Shown here: positions 1 through 6,442 of the stretch, one piece after another
Numbering within the stretch: position 1 is the stretch's first letter
How the letters are laid out: every line of letters starts with the position of its first letter
Assembly: GCA_945865855.1 (NCBI GenBank)
Contig: CAMBES010000017.1
Span: forward strand, 1-14,889
Origin: Rhizobium sp. Q54
GTDB taxonomy: Bacteria; Pseudomonadota; Alphaproteobacteria; Rickettsiales; UBA1997
DNA length: 14,889 nucleotides
Direction of reading: 5' to 3'
The notes under the pieces: model-generated
Databases searched by the model: none
What the model saw: only the letters and a program-made list of their open reading frames with translations
Told to the model about the DNA's origin: nothing
Made by a program: the position numbers and the translations under genes

Positions 1-81
1 AAACCAAGGATGGCCCCTGCCGAGCAGATTTAAACAATTGCAGCAGGATTTTCCTTGGTTTCGACTTCGCTCAACCAGCGG
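1..81. repeat. Palindromic repeat, copy 1 (cut by window edge)
   Basis: An inverted repeat with arms at 1-10 (AAACCAAGGA) and 52-61 (TCCTTGGTTT), and an inner CCTGC/GCAGG stem at 16-20 and 43-47. The right side continues through TTTCGACTTCGCTCAACC to AGCGG at 81. The matching left arm should lie just outside the window. By eye it is close to 90% identical to 1034-1115, in the same orientation. It encodes nothing convincing; the open frame across it translates the repeat (FRLRSTSG), the same peptide seen at copy 2. The stretch 82-236 downstream holds no recognisable gene. Confidence 0.8.
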
Positions 82-236
82 AAAAAACTACTGCCACCAG
101 CATGATCGGATTTGCAACTTTTTTCTCTACGTTTACGTAAAACCTAAGATAAAAAATGAACGTGTGGACTGGGTTACGAACCCAACTCAGCTTAAGCGTT
201 CTGTCAAACAAGAAATATTGGAGCAATAAAACAAGT

Positions 237-837
237 ATGATTGAAGAAATTACCAACGAAAAAGAACTAATAGAGACGGTTAATTCGGTCGGCGCTTCTA
301 TACAAATGATTCATGATTATTTAGCAAAAAATCCGCAATTTATCTCAAAAAATTGGATTAGATTTCCAAGGGGATTTATAAGGCCAGCGACTTATTTTCG
401 CGATCGTTTATTGTTTGTGGAAAATGGAAGTCTTAAGAGCAACTTGTCTTACAATATGATGCTTACCGACTAATCACTGGATAATAGCTTATACAGATTT
501 GTCTGGAACTGCGCTAGAAATGGTAATAAAATGGCAAATCGCTCTTATGACAGCGATTAGTGAAGCGATTATAAAAGATGTAACAAAAACTAAGATTGGA
601 AAATCCAATAAGTTTTGTGAACGATGTAACAAGATGGTTGTTATGAAAATGATTACAGAGTCCTTAAAAGATGAGCTGCATTGGCTCTGGAATATTCGCG
701 CAAATATACACATAGGCGAAATTGATGGATCGGAATAACAAAAATATGAAATGAAGGACTATATAAGAGCTAAAAAAGTTGTGTATACCTTGGGAGAAGA
801 ACTAAGAAATCAAAATGCACCTGAACCTTTGTGTTAG
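237..837 (+). pseudogene. Broken gene of about 200 codons, unknown function
   Basis: I do not recognise the family. Reading starts at ATG 237 (MIEEITNEKELIETVNS), with a GGAG 13 bases upstream at 220-223. The frame stays open to a stop at 471-473. Protein-like sequence then resumes one frame over, from about 460 (NHWIIAYTDLSGTALEMV), to a TAA at 736-738. The same frame continues past that stop with equally protein-like sequence (YEMKDYIRAKKVVYTLGEE) to TAG at 835-837. This is best explained as one ancestral protein of about 200 residues with a frameshift near 457-470 and a nonsense mutation at 736. The last third is helical and charged and carries LWNIRANIHI. That R-x3-H resembles the arginine-histidine motif of some HEPN-type proteins, but this is only a suggestion. 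The gene lies between two repeat copies, in keeping with an accessory gene in decay. Two separate short genes are possible but less likely. Confidence 0.6.
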
Positions 838-1013
838 GTAGTGTGATGGCCATGCCATAAATTTCAGTTCAAGAAGAAATTAATTAAGAAATAAATATTC
901 GAATTGCGCTAGGGACGGAACATGGTCAGGTTATGGATTATTAGGTTTGAATCTTGGATCTGGTTTTGGAATAAAATACAAAATCCTAACTGCCGTTCGA
1001 GCAATTACCGCAG
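838..1013. other. Gene-free stretch, possible coding remnant
   Basis: No intact gene is visible between the broken gene and the palindrome at 1014. One frame is open from 884 to a stop at 1022-1024, just inside the palindrome. It reads as glycine-rich sequence (GTWSGYGLLGLNLGSGFG) that could be a scrap of a gene truncated by the repeat. It has no start codon of its own with a ribosome site, and I cannot name it. The 90-codon frame from 922 to 1194 merely translates the repeats and is not listed as a gene. Confidence 0.3.
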
Positions 1014-1115
1014 CCGCTGGTTGAGCGAAGTCGAAACCAAGGATTGCTCCTGCCGTGCAGATTTAAACAACTGTAGCAGGAATCTTTCTTGGTTTCGACT
1101 TCGCTCAACCAGCGG
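1014..1115. repeat. Large palindromic repeat, copy 2 (complete)
   Basis: A near-perfect inverted repeat. Arm 1014-1043 (CCGCTGGTTGAGCGAAGTCG...) pairs with 1086-1115 (...CGACTTCGCTCAACCAGCGG) with one mismatch in 30. Within the 42-base spacer, CCTGC and GCAGG form a second stem. Transcribed RNA or extruded DNA would fold into a long hairpin. Bases 1034-1115 match copy 1 at 1-81. Short palindromes of this sort occur in many copies in AT-rich proteobacterial genomes, usually without a transposase. No transposase or target-site duplication is visible here. Confidence 0.85.
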
Positions 1116-1176
1116 TTGGGGTAATTTTTCAACCAGCGGTTGGAGCAATTGTTCAAACAGCGGTTGGGTTAATTGC
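1105..1176. repeat. Three 24-bp tandem repeats grown from the palindrome arm
   Basis: Three units of exactly 24 bases (1105-1128, 1129-1152, 1153-1176) each begin TCAACCAGCGGTTGG or a one-base variant, followed by a variable 9-base tail. The first unit overlaps the end of the right palindrome arm, so the array seems to have arisen by duplication of that arm. As 24 is a multiple of three, the open frame across it shows an octapeptide repeat (STSGWxNx), but there is no other reason to think it is translated. Bases 1177-1273 hold no gene. Confidence 0.75.
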
Positions 1177-1232
1177 TTAACTAGGAATAATTAACTCAGG
1201 CTTTAATCAAGAATGTAAATTACAAAATTGAT

Positions 1233-1255
1233 TTCACGCCGTGCTCGCAATGACG
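1233..1255. repeat. Short repeat remnant before trmD
   Basis: TTCACGCCGTGCTCGCAATG ends in a TGCTCGCAATGACG core whose reverse complement, CGTCATTGCGAGCA, resembles the CGTCATTGCGAG-type dispersed repeats of Rickettsiales and other proteobacteria. It overlaps a GTG at 1241 that would lengthen the trmD frame, which argues against that upstream start. The assignment rests on resemblance only, since no second copy lies in the window. Confidence 0.4.
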
Positions 1256-1273
1256 AAAATTAGAATTAATAAA

Positions 1274-1963
1274 ATGATCAATTTCAAAATTCTTACTCTC
1301 TTCCCCGAACTCTTCCCAGGGCCTCTTGCCGCTTCAGTTACGGGTTCGGCGCTTGCGAAAAGATTGTGGGCGATTGAGGCGATTAATATTCGTGATTTTG
1401 CTTTTGATGAGCGAGGAACTGTGGATGATACGCCTTACGGTGGAGGGGCTGGGATGGTGTTGAAAGCGGATGTTGTTGCAGAGGCGATTGAGAAAACCCA
1501 AGGGGAAGTGGTTAGTAAAAAAATAATTTACCTCTCGCCGCGCGGAAAAGTTTTTAATCAAAAAATTGCGCAGGAATTAGCTAAAGAAGAAGAAATCACC
1601 ATTCTCTGCGGACGCTACGAAGGCGTTGATCAGCGCGTGTTAGACGAATTTGAAATCGAAGAAATTTCCATCGGTGATTATGTTTTATCGGGCGGAGAAA
1701 TTGCTGCTTATGTTTTTATCGACGCGATTTTGCGTAATGTTTCTGGGGTGCTTGGAGCGAATGAATCCTTGTCTGAAGAATCTTTCAGCGGCGAATTTGA
1801 AAAACTTTTAGAATATCCGCATTACACCAAGCCATCAGAATGGCGGACTCGCAAGGTTCCAGAAATTTTGACACAAGGACATCACGCAAAAATTAATCAA
1901 TGGCGCAAAGAGCAAGCGATTGAGCTGACTAAAAAAATTCGTCCGGATTTGTTGAAATCTTAA
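1274..1963 (+). CDS. trmD: tRNA (guanine-N1-)-methyltransferase TrmD
   Basis: Methylates N1 of G37 in tRNAs with G at position 36, using S-adenosylmethionine, to prevent +1 frameshifting; cytosolic. The 229-residue protein has the family hallmarks: FPELFPG at 10-16, TVDDTPYGGGAGMV at 49-62, the knot motifs YLSPRGK at 86-92, LCGRYEGVDQR at 111-121 and IGDYVLSGGE at 133-142, then a C-terminal domain with YPHYTKPSEWR and LTQGHHAKINQWR. Start ATG 1274 gives the usual MxxF.ILTLFPELF opening; a GTG at 1241 would add 11 residues coming partly from a repeat. It is slightly shorter than E. coli TrmD (255). Residue 169, the catalytic Asp in E. coli (EDSF), aligns with Glu here (EESF). The usual neighbours rpsP, rimM and rplS are absent. 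Its stop overlaps the purH stop on the other strand. Confidence 0.96.
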   Translation: MINFKILTLFPELFPGPLAASVTGSALAKRLWAIEAINIRDFAFDERGTVDDTPYGGGAGMVLKADVVAEAIEKTQGEVVSKKIIYLSPRGKVFNQKIAQELAKEEEITILCGRYEGVDQRVLDEFEIEEISIGDYVLSGGEIAAYVFIDAILRNVSGVLGANESLSEESFSGEFEKLLEYPHYTKPSEWRTRKVPEILTQGHHAKINQWRKEQAIELTKKIRPDLLKS

Positions 1964-3489
1964 TGTTTGAAGTGACGTGTTTCGATGAAATAAAGGGCGA
2001 TTCCTTTTTCGTCAGCTTTGGCAATTACTTCTTCGTCGCGCATTGATCCGCCTGGGGCAATGATGGCTTTAATGTCGTAAGAAGCAGCGATTTCAATGTT
2101 ATCGGCGAAGGGAAAAAAAGCGTCGGAAGCTAAAAATTTTTCGCCTCCCAAAGATTCATTTTTGAATTCTAAAGATTTTTTGCAGGCAATTTCGCAAGCG
2201 TCGACACGATTCATTTGACCAGCGCCAACACCCACTGTTTGGAAATTTTGTACGACAGTAATCGCGTTTGATTTTACATGTTTGCAAACAGACATCGCGA
2301 AAATTAATTGCTCAATTTCTGCGTCGCTAACTGACTTTTTGCTGACTAATTTTAGATCATTTTTAGTGATTATTTTTTGATCTAAATCTTGAACTAAAAA
2401 GCCGCCCGACACTGATTTTATCTGAGTTTCTGCGCTTTTTTTGAAGTCAGCCAAAAGCACGCGTAGATTTTTTTTAGCTGCTAAAATTAACCTTGCCTCT
2501 TCGGAAATTTCCTTCGCGATTATTACTTCGAAGAACATTTTTGCGAGTTCTGTTGCCAAGGCTTCGTTGATCTTGCCATTTAGCGCGACAATGCCACCAA
2601 AAGCAGATTTTGAATCAGATGAAAGCGCGCGCGTGTAGGCCTCAAGTAAGTCTGAGCCAATCGCAGTTCCACAAGGATTTGCGTGTTTAATAATTGCGCA
2701 GGCAGGTTTTTCAAACTCCAAAACTAAATTGTAAGCCGCATCGGAATCGTTGAGATTATTATAGCTAAGCTCTTTTCCTTGCAGCTGTTTTGCGCCGACA
2801 ATTCCAGAATCTCTCGTTGCGTAAAGCGCCGCTTTTTGGTGCGAGTTTTCGCCGTAGCGTAAGTTTTGTTTGAGAGTTCCGCTCACGCATAAATCTGATT
2901 TGTTAAACCAGTTGGAAATCGCGATGTCGTAATCAGCGATATTTTTAAAAGCTTGCGCCGCCAGAGATTTTCTGAACTCAAACGATGTTGCTCCAGAATT
3001 GATTTTCATCTCAGTGATCAAATTTTCATATTGCCCAACCGAAGTAATTACAGTTTTGTAAGCAAAATTTTTCGAAGCCGAACGCACCATCGCCGGACCA
3101 CCAATGTCGATATTTTCAATGATTTCTTCTTCGTCATTTGTCTTGGCAACTGTCTCAACGAAGGGGTAAAGATTGATTATGAGCAAGTCGATTGATTCGA
3201 TTTCGTGCTCTTTCGCAGCTAACACATGTTCTGCATTATCAAGCACCGCAAGTAGGCCGCCGTGAACTTTTGGATGCAAAGTTTTAACGCGCCCATCCAT
3301 CATTTCTGGAAAGCCGGTGAAGTCAGAAATATCTTTTACTAGAATTTTTTGCTCCGCCAAAAGTTTGCGCGTGCCTCCGGTAGAAATTAATTCAACGCCT
3401 TGTGAAGACAGGAATTTAGCGAGTTCAATGATATTAGTTTTGTCTGAAACGGAAATGAGACAGCGCGATATTTTTTGGAAATTAGGCAT
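1960..3489 (-). CDS. purH: Bifunctional AICAR formyltransferase / IMP cyclohydrolase PurH
   Basis: Catalyses the last two steps of de novo purine synthesis: formylation of AICAR with 10-formyltetrahydrofolate, then ring closure to IMP. The 509-residue protein has the N-terminal MGS-like cyclohydrolase domain (LISVSDKTNI at 11-20, STGGTRKLL at 36-44, DGRVKTLHPKVHGG at 65-78). The C-terminal transformylase domain has the KH catalytic pair K268-H269 within IIKHANPCGTAIG, QMNRVDACEIA, SDAFFPFADNIEIAA and PGGSMRDEEV at 479-488, ending ETRHFKH. The length is close to E. coli PurH (529), so it looks complete. ATG 3489 lies within the end of cmk (8-base overlap), so the two are probably cotranscribed and translationally coupled. 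Its presence implies that the organism makes IMP itself, provided the rest of the pathway exists elsewhere. The stop codon (1960-1962) overlaps the trmD stop. Confidence 0.97.
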   Translation of the reverse strand: MPNFQKISRCLISVSDKTNIIELAKFLSSQGVELISTGGTRKLLAEQKILVKDISDFTGFPEMMDGRVKTLHPKVHGGLLAVLDNAEHVLAAKEHEIESIDLLIINLYPFVETVAKTNDEEEIIENIDIGGPAMVRSASKNFAYKTVITSVGQYENLITEMKINSGATSFEFRKSLAAQAFKNIADYDIAISNWFNKSDLCVSGTLKQNLRYGENSHQKAALYATRDSGIVGAKQLQGKELSYNNLNDSDAAYNLVLEFEKPACAIIKHANPCGTAIGSDLLEAYTRALSSDSKSAFGGIVALNGKINEALATELAKMFFEVIIAKEISEEARLILAAKKNLRVLLADFKKSAETQIKSVSGGFLVQDLDQKIITKNDLKLVSKKSVSDAEIEQLIFAMSVCKHVKSNAITVVQNFQTVGVGAGQMNRVDACEIACKKSLEFKNESLGGEKFLASDAFFPFADNIEIAASYDIKAIIAPGGSMRDEEVIAKADEKGIALYFIETRHFKH

Positions 3490-4087
3490 TAATTATTTTT
3501 AAAATTTTTTGAAAACCTTCTTCGATCGAGAGGTTTTCGTTGTTGATAATGTGGGCGTCGGAAGCAATTTTGAGTGGAGCATCTTGGCGATTCAAATCAT
3601 TCTCGTCGCGTTTTTTTAACTGTGCTAAAATTTCTTCGTAAGCTGTCGTTTTTAATTGATTGAAGCGGCGTTTGGCGCGGATTTCGACGTCGGCAGTGAC
3701 AAAAAATTTATAGTCGGCATCTGGACAAATCACCGTTGTGGTGTCGCGTCCGTCAAGCACTGCGCCTTTTTTCGACTGAGCAAAATTACGCTGAAAATCA
3801 AAAAGTGCCGCGCGGATTTTTGGATTTTTAGCAATCGCCGAAGCAACAGCGCCAACATCTTCGCTGAAAAGCTTTTCGTTTTCTAAGTCTTTCTCAGAAA
3901 TATTTTTTACCAACTCCTCAACATTTTCTTGATCAATTTTCTGTTCAATAACTCGCAAAGCCAAAAGCCGATAAAGCGCGCCAGTATTGAGGTAGGGCAG
4001 GTTAAAATGTGCGGCAAGCATCTTCGCCAAAGTTCCTTTTCCTGAAGCTGAAGGCCCGTCGATTGCGATTATAAGCGGTTTTTTCAT
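3482..4087 (-). CDS. cmk: Cytidylate kinase
   Basis: Phosphorylates CMP and dCMP to the diphosphates with ATP, feeding RNA, DNA and phospholipid precursor pools. The 201-residue protein has the P-loop GPSASGKGT at 11-19, the substrate-binding segment LNTGALYR at 33-40, and DGRD at 112-115 followed by TTTVICPDADYKFFVTA. It also has the arginine-rich lid (AKRRF at 138-142, then RDENDLNRQDAPL at 160-172) and the C-terminal SDAHIINNENLSIEE typical of the family. It is a little shorter than E. coli Cmk (227). The usual partners aroA and rpsA are absent; instead purH overlaps its end by 8 bases. No clear Shine-Dalgarno precedes ATG 4087. Confidence 0.95.
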   Translation of the reverse strand: MKKPLIIAIDGPSASGKGTLAKMLAAHFNLPYLNTGALYRLLALRVIEQKIDQENVEELVKNISEKDLENEKLFSEDVGAVASAIAKNPKIRAALFDFQRNFAQSKKGAVLDGRDTTTVICPDADYKFFVTADVEIRAKRRFNQLKTTAYEEILAQLKKRDENDLNRQDAPLKIASDAHIINNENLSIEEGFQKILKIINA

Positions 4088-4213
4088 GACTTACTTTTTT
4101 CTTTTTAAATTATTTTTTCTCGTCCCGCTTTATTAGTGGCTCTGATCATTACGAGCAATTCCTTGAAACGATTCAAAGTCACGTGTTCATTGTTTTTGCA
4201 AGATTCTTCCACC

Positions 4214-4301
4214 CGTCATCCTCGCGAAGGCGGGGATCCAGGAGGATTATTTGCTTACTCCAAATACGCTATCCTAGATCCCCGCCTTCGCGAGGATGAC
4301 G
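4214..4301. repeat. Large inverted repeat (GTCATCCTCGCGAAGGCGGGG family)
   Basis: Arms 4214-4243 and 4272-4301 are inverted copies with one mismatch in 30 (core CCTCGCGAAGGCGGGGATC), separated by 28 bases. Elements with this core (translated as HPREGGDPG / DPRLREDDE) are dispersed in many alphaproteobacterial and other genomes. It fills most of the 319-base gap between the diverging cmk and ccmC genes (4088-4406). Apart from this and the hairpin at 4361 I see no gene there; the 136-codon frame across it only translates the repeats. The arms are GC-rich against the AT-rich surroundings. It is not followed by a T-run. Confidence 0.85.
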
Positions 4302-4360
4302 AGGTACTTTTTGCGCTAAAATTTGTGATTAGTAATTTCTTTCCTAGAGTCTTTTGTGTT

Positions 4361-4386
4361 GTCGCCCTTCGAAAGGCTCAGGGTGA
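4361..4386. repeat. Small hairpin repeat (CCTTCGAAAGGCTCAGGGTGAC type)
   Basis: GTCGCCCT and AGGGTGAC form an 8-base stem with one G-U pair around TTCGAAAGGCTC. This is the common dispersed CCCTTCGA...CTCAGGGTGAC type of intergenic repeat. It lies 20 bases upstream of the ccmC start and accounts for the tell-tale LSPFERLRVT peptide in the longer version of that frame, so it helps fix the ccmC start at 4407. Confidence 0.65.
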
Positions 4387-4406
4387 CGCTTTATGTTCTA
4401 GTAAAA

Positions 4407-5108
4407 ATGTTCAAACAACTTTTCCGCCACCTATTTTTATTTCAAAATTTCGAAAAAAATTTTCGTTTTTTTGCGCCATTTTCTTTTGCAACTTTTGCAA
4501 TTTTTTTGGCCTTGGCGATTCCTTCGATTCTAAATTCTCCAAATGATTACCAGCAAAGCAATGCTGTGCTAATAATGTATGTGCATGTTCCGGCGGCTTG
4601 GATGGCACTTCTGATTTATACCTTGCTCGCCATCTTTAATCTCTCTGGATTCATTTGGAAAAATCCATTTTTTTATTTGATTGCGCGTTCGATTGCATTA
4701 ATCGGGGCCATGTTTGCTTTTATTACTTTGGCCACTGGCAGCATTTGGGGAAAGCCAATCTGGGGCACTTGGTGGGTGTGGGATGCGCGACTAACTTCGG
4801 TGTTGGTTTTATTTTTCCTCTATCTTGGCTACATTATTTTGCTCGATTCTTTCGAGGATAGAAGCAAGGGCGAGCGCATTGCTGCGATCATCTCAATTAT
4901 CGGTTTTATCAATGTGCCAATCGTAAAATTTTCGGTCGAATATTGGAACTCTCTTCACCAGCCAGCGAGCATTTTACGCAAGGGTGGAGTGGCCATCGAC
5001 CCAATGATGCTCAAGCCCTTGCTTCTGATGTTTGGTGTGTATTTTTCTTACTTTGTTTTCCTGTCACTGCTTCGAGTTCGAAGCGCAATTCTTGAGAAGA
5101 AAAAATGA
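4407..5108 (+). CDS. ccmC: Heme export/handling protein CcmC (cytochrome c maturation)
   Basis: An inner-membrane protein of system I cytochrome c maturation that presents heme to the chaperone CcmE at the periplasmic face. The 233-residue protein has six probable membrane helices. It carries the tryptophan-rich WWD motif (GKPIWGTWWVWDARLTS at 115-131) and the two periplasmic heme-ligand histidines H60 (MYVHVPAAW) and H184 (NSLHQP), at the same numbers as in E. coli CcmC. I chose ATG 4407 (MFKQLF) because the upstream extension is repeat sequence. ccmA, ccmB and ccmD are not adjacent, so other ccm genes must be elsewhere if the pathway works. The 3' end overlaps fdxA in an ATGA, suggesting translational coupling. 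No Shine-Dalgarno is visible. Confidence 0.95.
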   Translation: MFKQLFRHLFLFQNFEKNFRFFAPFSFATFAIFLALAIPSILNSPNDYQQSNAVLIMYVHVPAAWMALLIYTLLAIFNLSGFIWKNPFFYLIARSIALIGAMFAFITLATGSIWGKPIWGTWWVWDARLTSVLVLFFLYLGYIILLDSFEDRSKGERIAAIISIIGFINVPIVKFSVEYWNSLHQPASILRKGGVAIDPMMLKPLLLMFGVYFSYFVFLSLLRVRSAILEKKK

Positions 5109-5443
5109 CTTACGTTGTAACCGATAATTGTGTTCGCTGCAAATACACTGACTGCGTTTCTGTTTGCCCGGTCGATTGTTTTTACGAAGGTGAAAATATG
5201 TTGGTGATCGATCCAGAAGCTTGCATTGATTGCGGCGTTTGTGTTCTTGAATGCCCGGCTGAAGCGATTTCGCCTGAGTCACCAGACTTGTTGAAATGGG
5301 TTGAAATCAATCGTGAATATTCAAAAAAATGGCCGGTGATTACGAAGAAAAAAGATGCGCCAGCGGATGCAAAAGATTTCGACGGAATGAAGAATAAATT
5401 CGAAACACTTTTTGATCCACGTGCTTTTGTTGAGAAGAAATAA
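5105..5443 (+). CDS. fdxA: 7Fe ferredoxin FdxA ([3Fe-4S][4Fe-4S])
   Basis: A small cytosolic electron carrier of 112 residues. All cluster cysteines are present. By comparison with Azotobacter ferredoxin I, C9, C17 and C50 should bind the 3Fe-4S cluster, and C21, C40, C43 and C46 the 4Fe-4S cluster; C12 and C25 are extra cysteines common in this family. The FdxA-specific C-terminal extension is also intact (EINREYSKKWPVITKKKDAP...). The start overlaps the ccmC stop by 4 bases and is preceded by GAGAAG (5094-5099), one of the few Shine-Dalgarno-like sequences in the window. In many alphaproteobacteria fdxA lies next to carD; here carD is about 7 kb away. The electron partner cannot be told from the sequence. 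Confidence 0.95.
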   Translation: MTYVVTDNCVRCKYTDCVSVCPVDCFYEGENMLVIDPEACIDCGVCVLECPAEAISPESPDLLKWVEINREYSKKWPVITKKKDAPADAKDFDGMKNKFETLFDPRAFVEKK

Positions 5444-5533
5444 AACTCGATTAAGAAAAAATCAGCAGAGGCAAAAAACACTCAGCGATCTTTTGCTTTT
5501 TGCGGAGCAAATTCTGAAGAAACAGAGAATTTT

Positions 5534-6439
5534 TTAAATCTTAATTCCGCGTAAAAATTCTTCCAGAGGCATCGCTTTCTTTCCTTGGCGCTGTAAGATT
5601 AGAGGTCTTATTATTCCTTGCCCACACTGAATTGAGAAATCACTTTCTGAAATTTCTCCCACTGCTTTTTCGCAAGAATTTTTGTCCAGAATTTCTGCTG
5701 AAAATATTTTTATCTTCTCTTCTTTAAACATGAAAGAAGCGCCAAGAGAGCCACTTAATCCACGGATGTGGCAATCAATTTCTTCGGCAGATTTTTTCCA
5801 GTCAATTTCGCATTCAGACTTTTCGAGTTTTTTGGCGTAAGTGAGTCCGGCCTCGTCTTGTTTGATTCCGTGCAAATTTCCTTTTAAAGATTTAACCAAA
5901 AGCTCTGCGCCGATTTCTGAAAATTCTTTTTCTAATTCAGCGTAAGTTTCTTTTCCAGAAAGCTTGTAATCGAGCTTTGCAACGATTTCACCACTGTCTA
6001 AACCCTTGTCCATTTTAATCACGCAAACTGCCGTTTCTTTGTCACCAGCCATAATTGTACGCTGAATTGGCGCAGCTCCACGCCATCTTGGAAGAAGAGA
6101 GGGGTGAATGTTGAAGCAGCCTAATTTTGTACCGTCGAGAATCTCTTGCGGCAGAATTAATCCGTAAGCAACGACTACTGCGGCGTCAGCATTGAAGCTA
6201 GAAAATTCTTTCTGCACCGCTGCATCGCGTAAAGTTTTTGGCGTGATTATTTTTAAACCATTTTGCAGTGCCAAATTATGAATTGGCGAATTTTGTAATT
6301 TATGCCCGCGACCACCGATTTGTGGCTCTCGGCTGTAGACAGCAACAATTTCAAATTTAGGATCGTTATTCTGTTGGGCGAGTAACTTTTTTAAAGTTGG
6401 ACAAGCAAACTCAGGCGTGCCCATGAAGATTATTTTCAT
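5534..6439 (-). CDS. fmt: Methionyl-tRNA formyltransferase
   Basis: Formylates the amino group of Met-tRNAfMet with 10-formyltetrahydrofolate for translation initiation. The 301-residue protein starts with the family's MKIIFMGTPEFA. It has the catalytic NIHPSLLPRWRGAAP at 110-124 (N110 and H112) with D148 in the KGLDSGEI segment, then the C-terminal tRNA-binding domain (CEIDWKKSAEEIDCHIRGLS). The length is close to E. coli Fmt (315). The gene usually sits beside def; here it does not. ATG 6439 is only 3 bp from the lspA ATG on the other strand, so its promoter and leader must lie inside lspA, or the mRNA must be nearly leaderless. The 90 bases between the converging fdxA and fmt hold no clear terminator. 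Confidence 0.96.
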   Translation of the reverse strand: MKIIFMGTPEFACPTLKKLLAQQNNDPKFEIVAVYSREPQIGGRGHKLQNSPIHNLALQNGLKIITPKTLRDAAVQKEFSSFNADAAVVVAYGLILPQEILDGTKLGCFNIHPSLLPRWRGAAPIQRTIMAGDKETAVCVIKMDKGLDSGEIVAKLDYKLSGKETYAELEKEFSEIGAELLVKSLKGNLHGIKQDEAGLTYAKKLEKSECEIDWKKSAEEIDCHIRGLSGSLGASFMFKEEKIKIFSAEILDKNSCEKAVGEISESDFSIQCGQGIIRPLILQRQGKKAMPLEEFLRGIKI

Positions 6440-6442
6440 TAA

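Noticed and set aside
1014..1176. CRISPR array
   Set aside because: Units are contiguous 24-base repeats with no unique spacers, and no cas genes are nearby.
922..1194. 90-codon open frame with repeated STSGWxNx
   Set aside because: Most of it is translation of the palindrome and its 24-bp array; the FRLRSTSG peptide also appears at the other copy. There is no ribosome site or recognisable domain.
1..1200. Insertion sequence or prophage remnant
   Set aside because: No transposase, integrase, or target duplication could be found; only palindromic repeats and one broken gene.
4136..4546. 136-codon open frame upstream of and overlapping ccmC
   Set aside because: It spells repeat peptides (HPREGGDPG, DPRLREDDE) and then overlaps ccmC in another frame.
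5471..5511. Hairpins of 6-7 bp between converging fdxA and fmt
   Set aside because: Short A/T-rich stems (GCAAAAA/TTTTTGC, TTTGCT/AGCAAA) with no proper T-run; expected by chance in such sequence.
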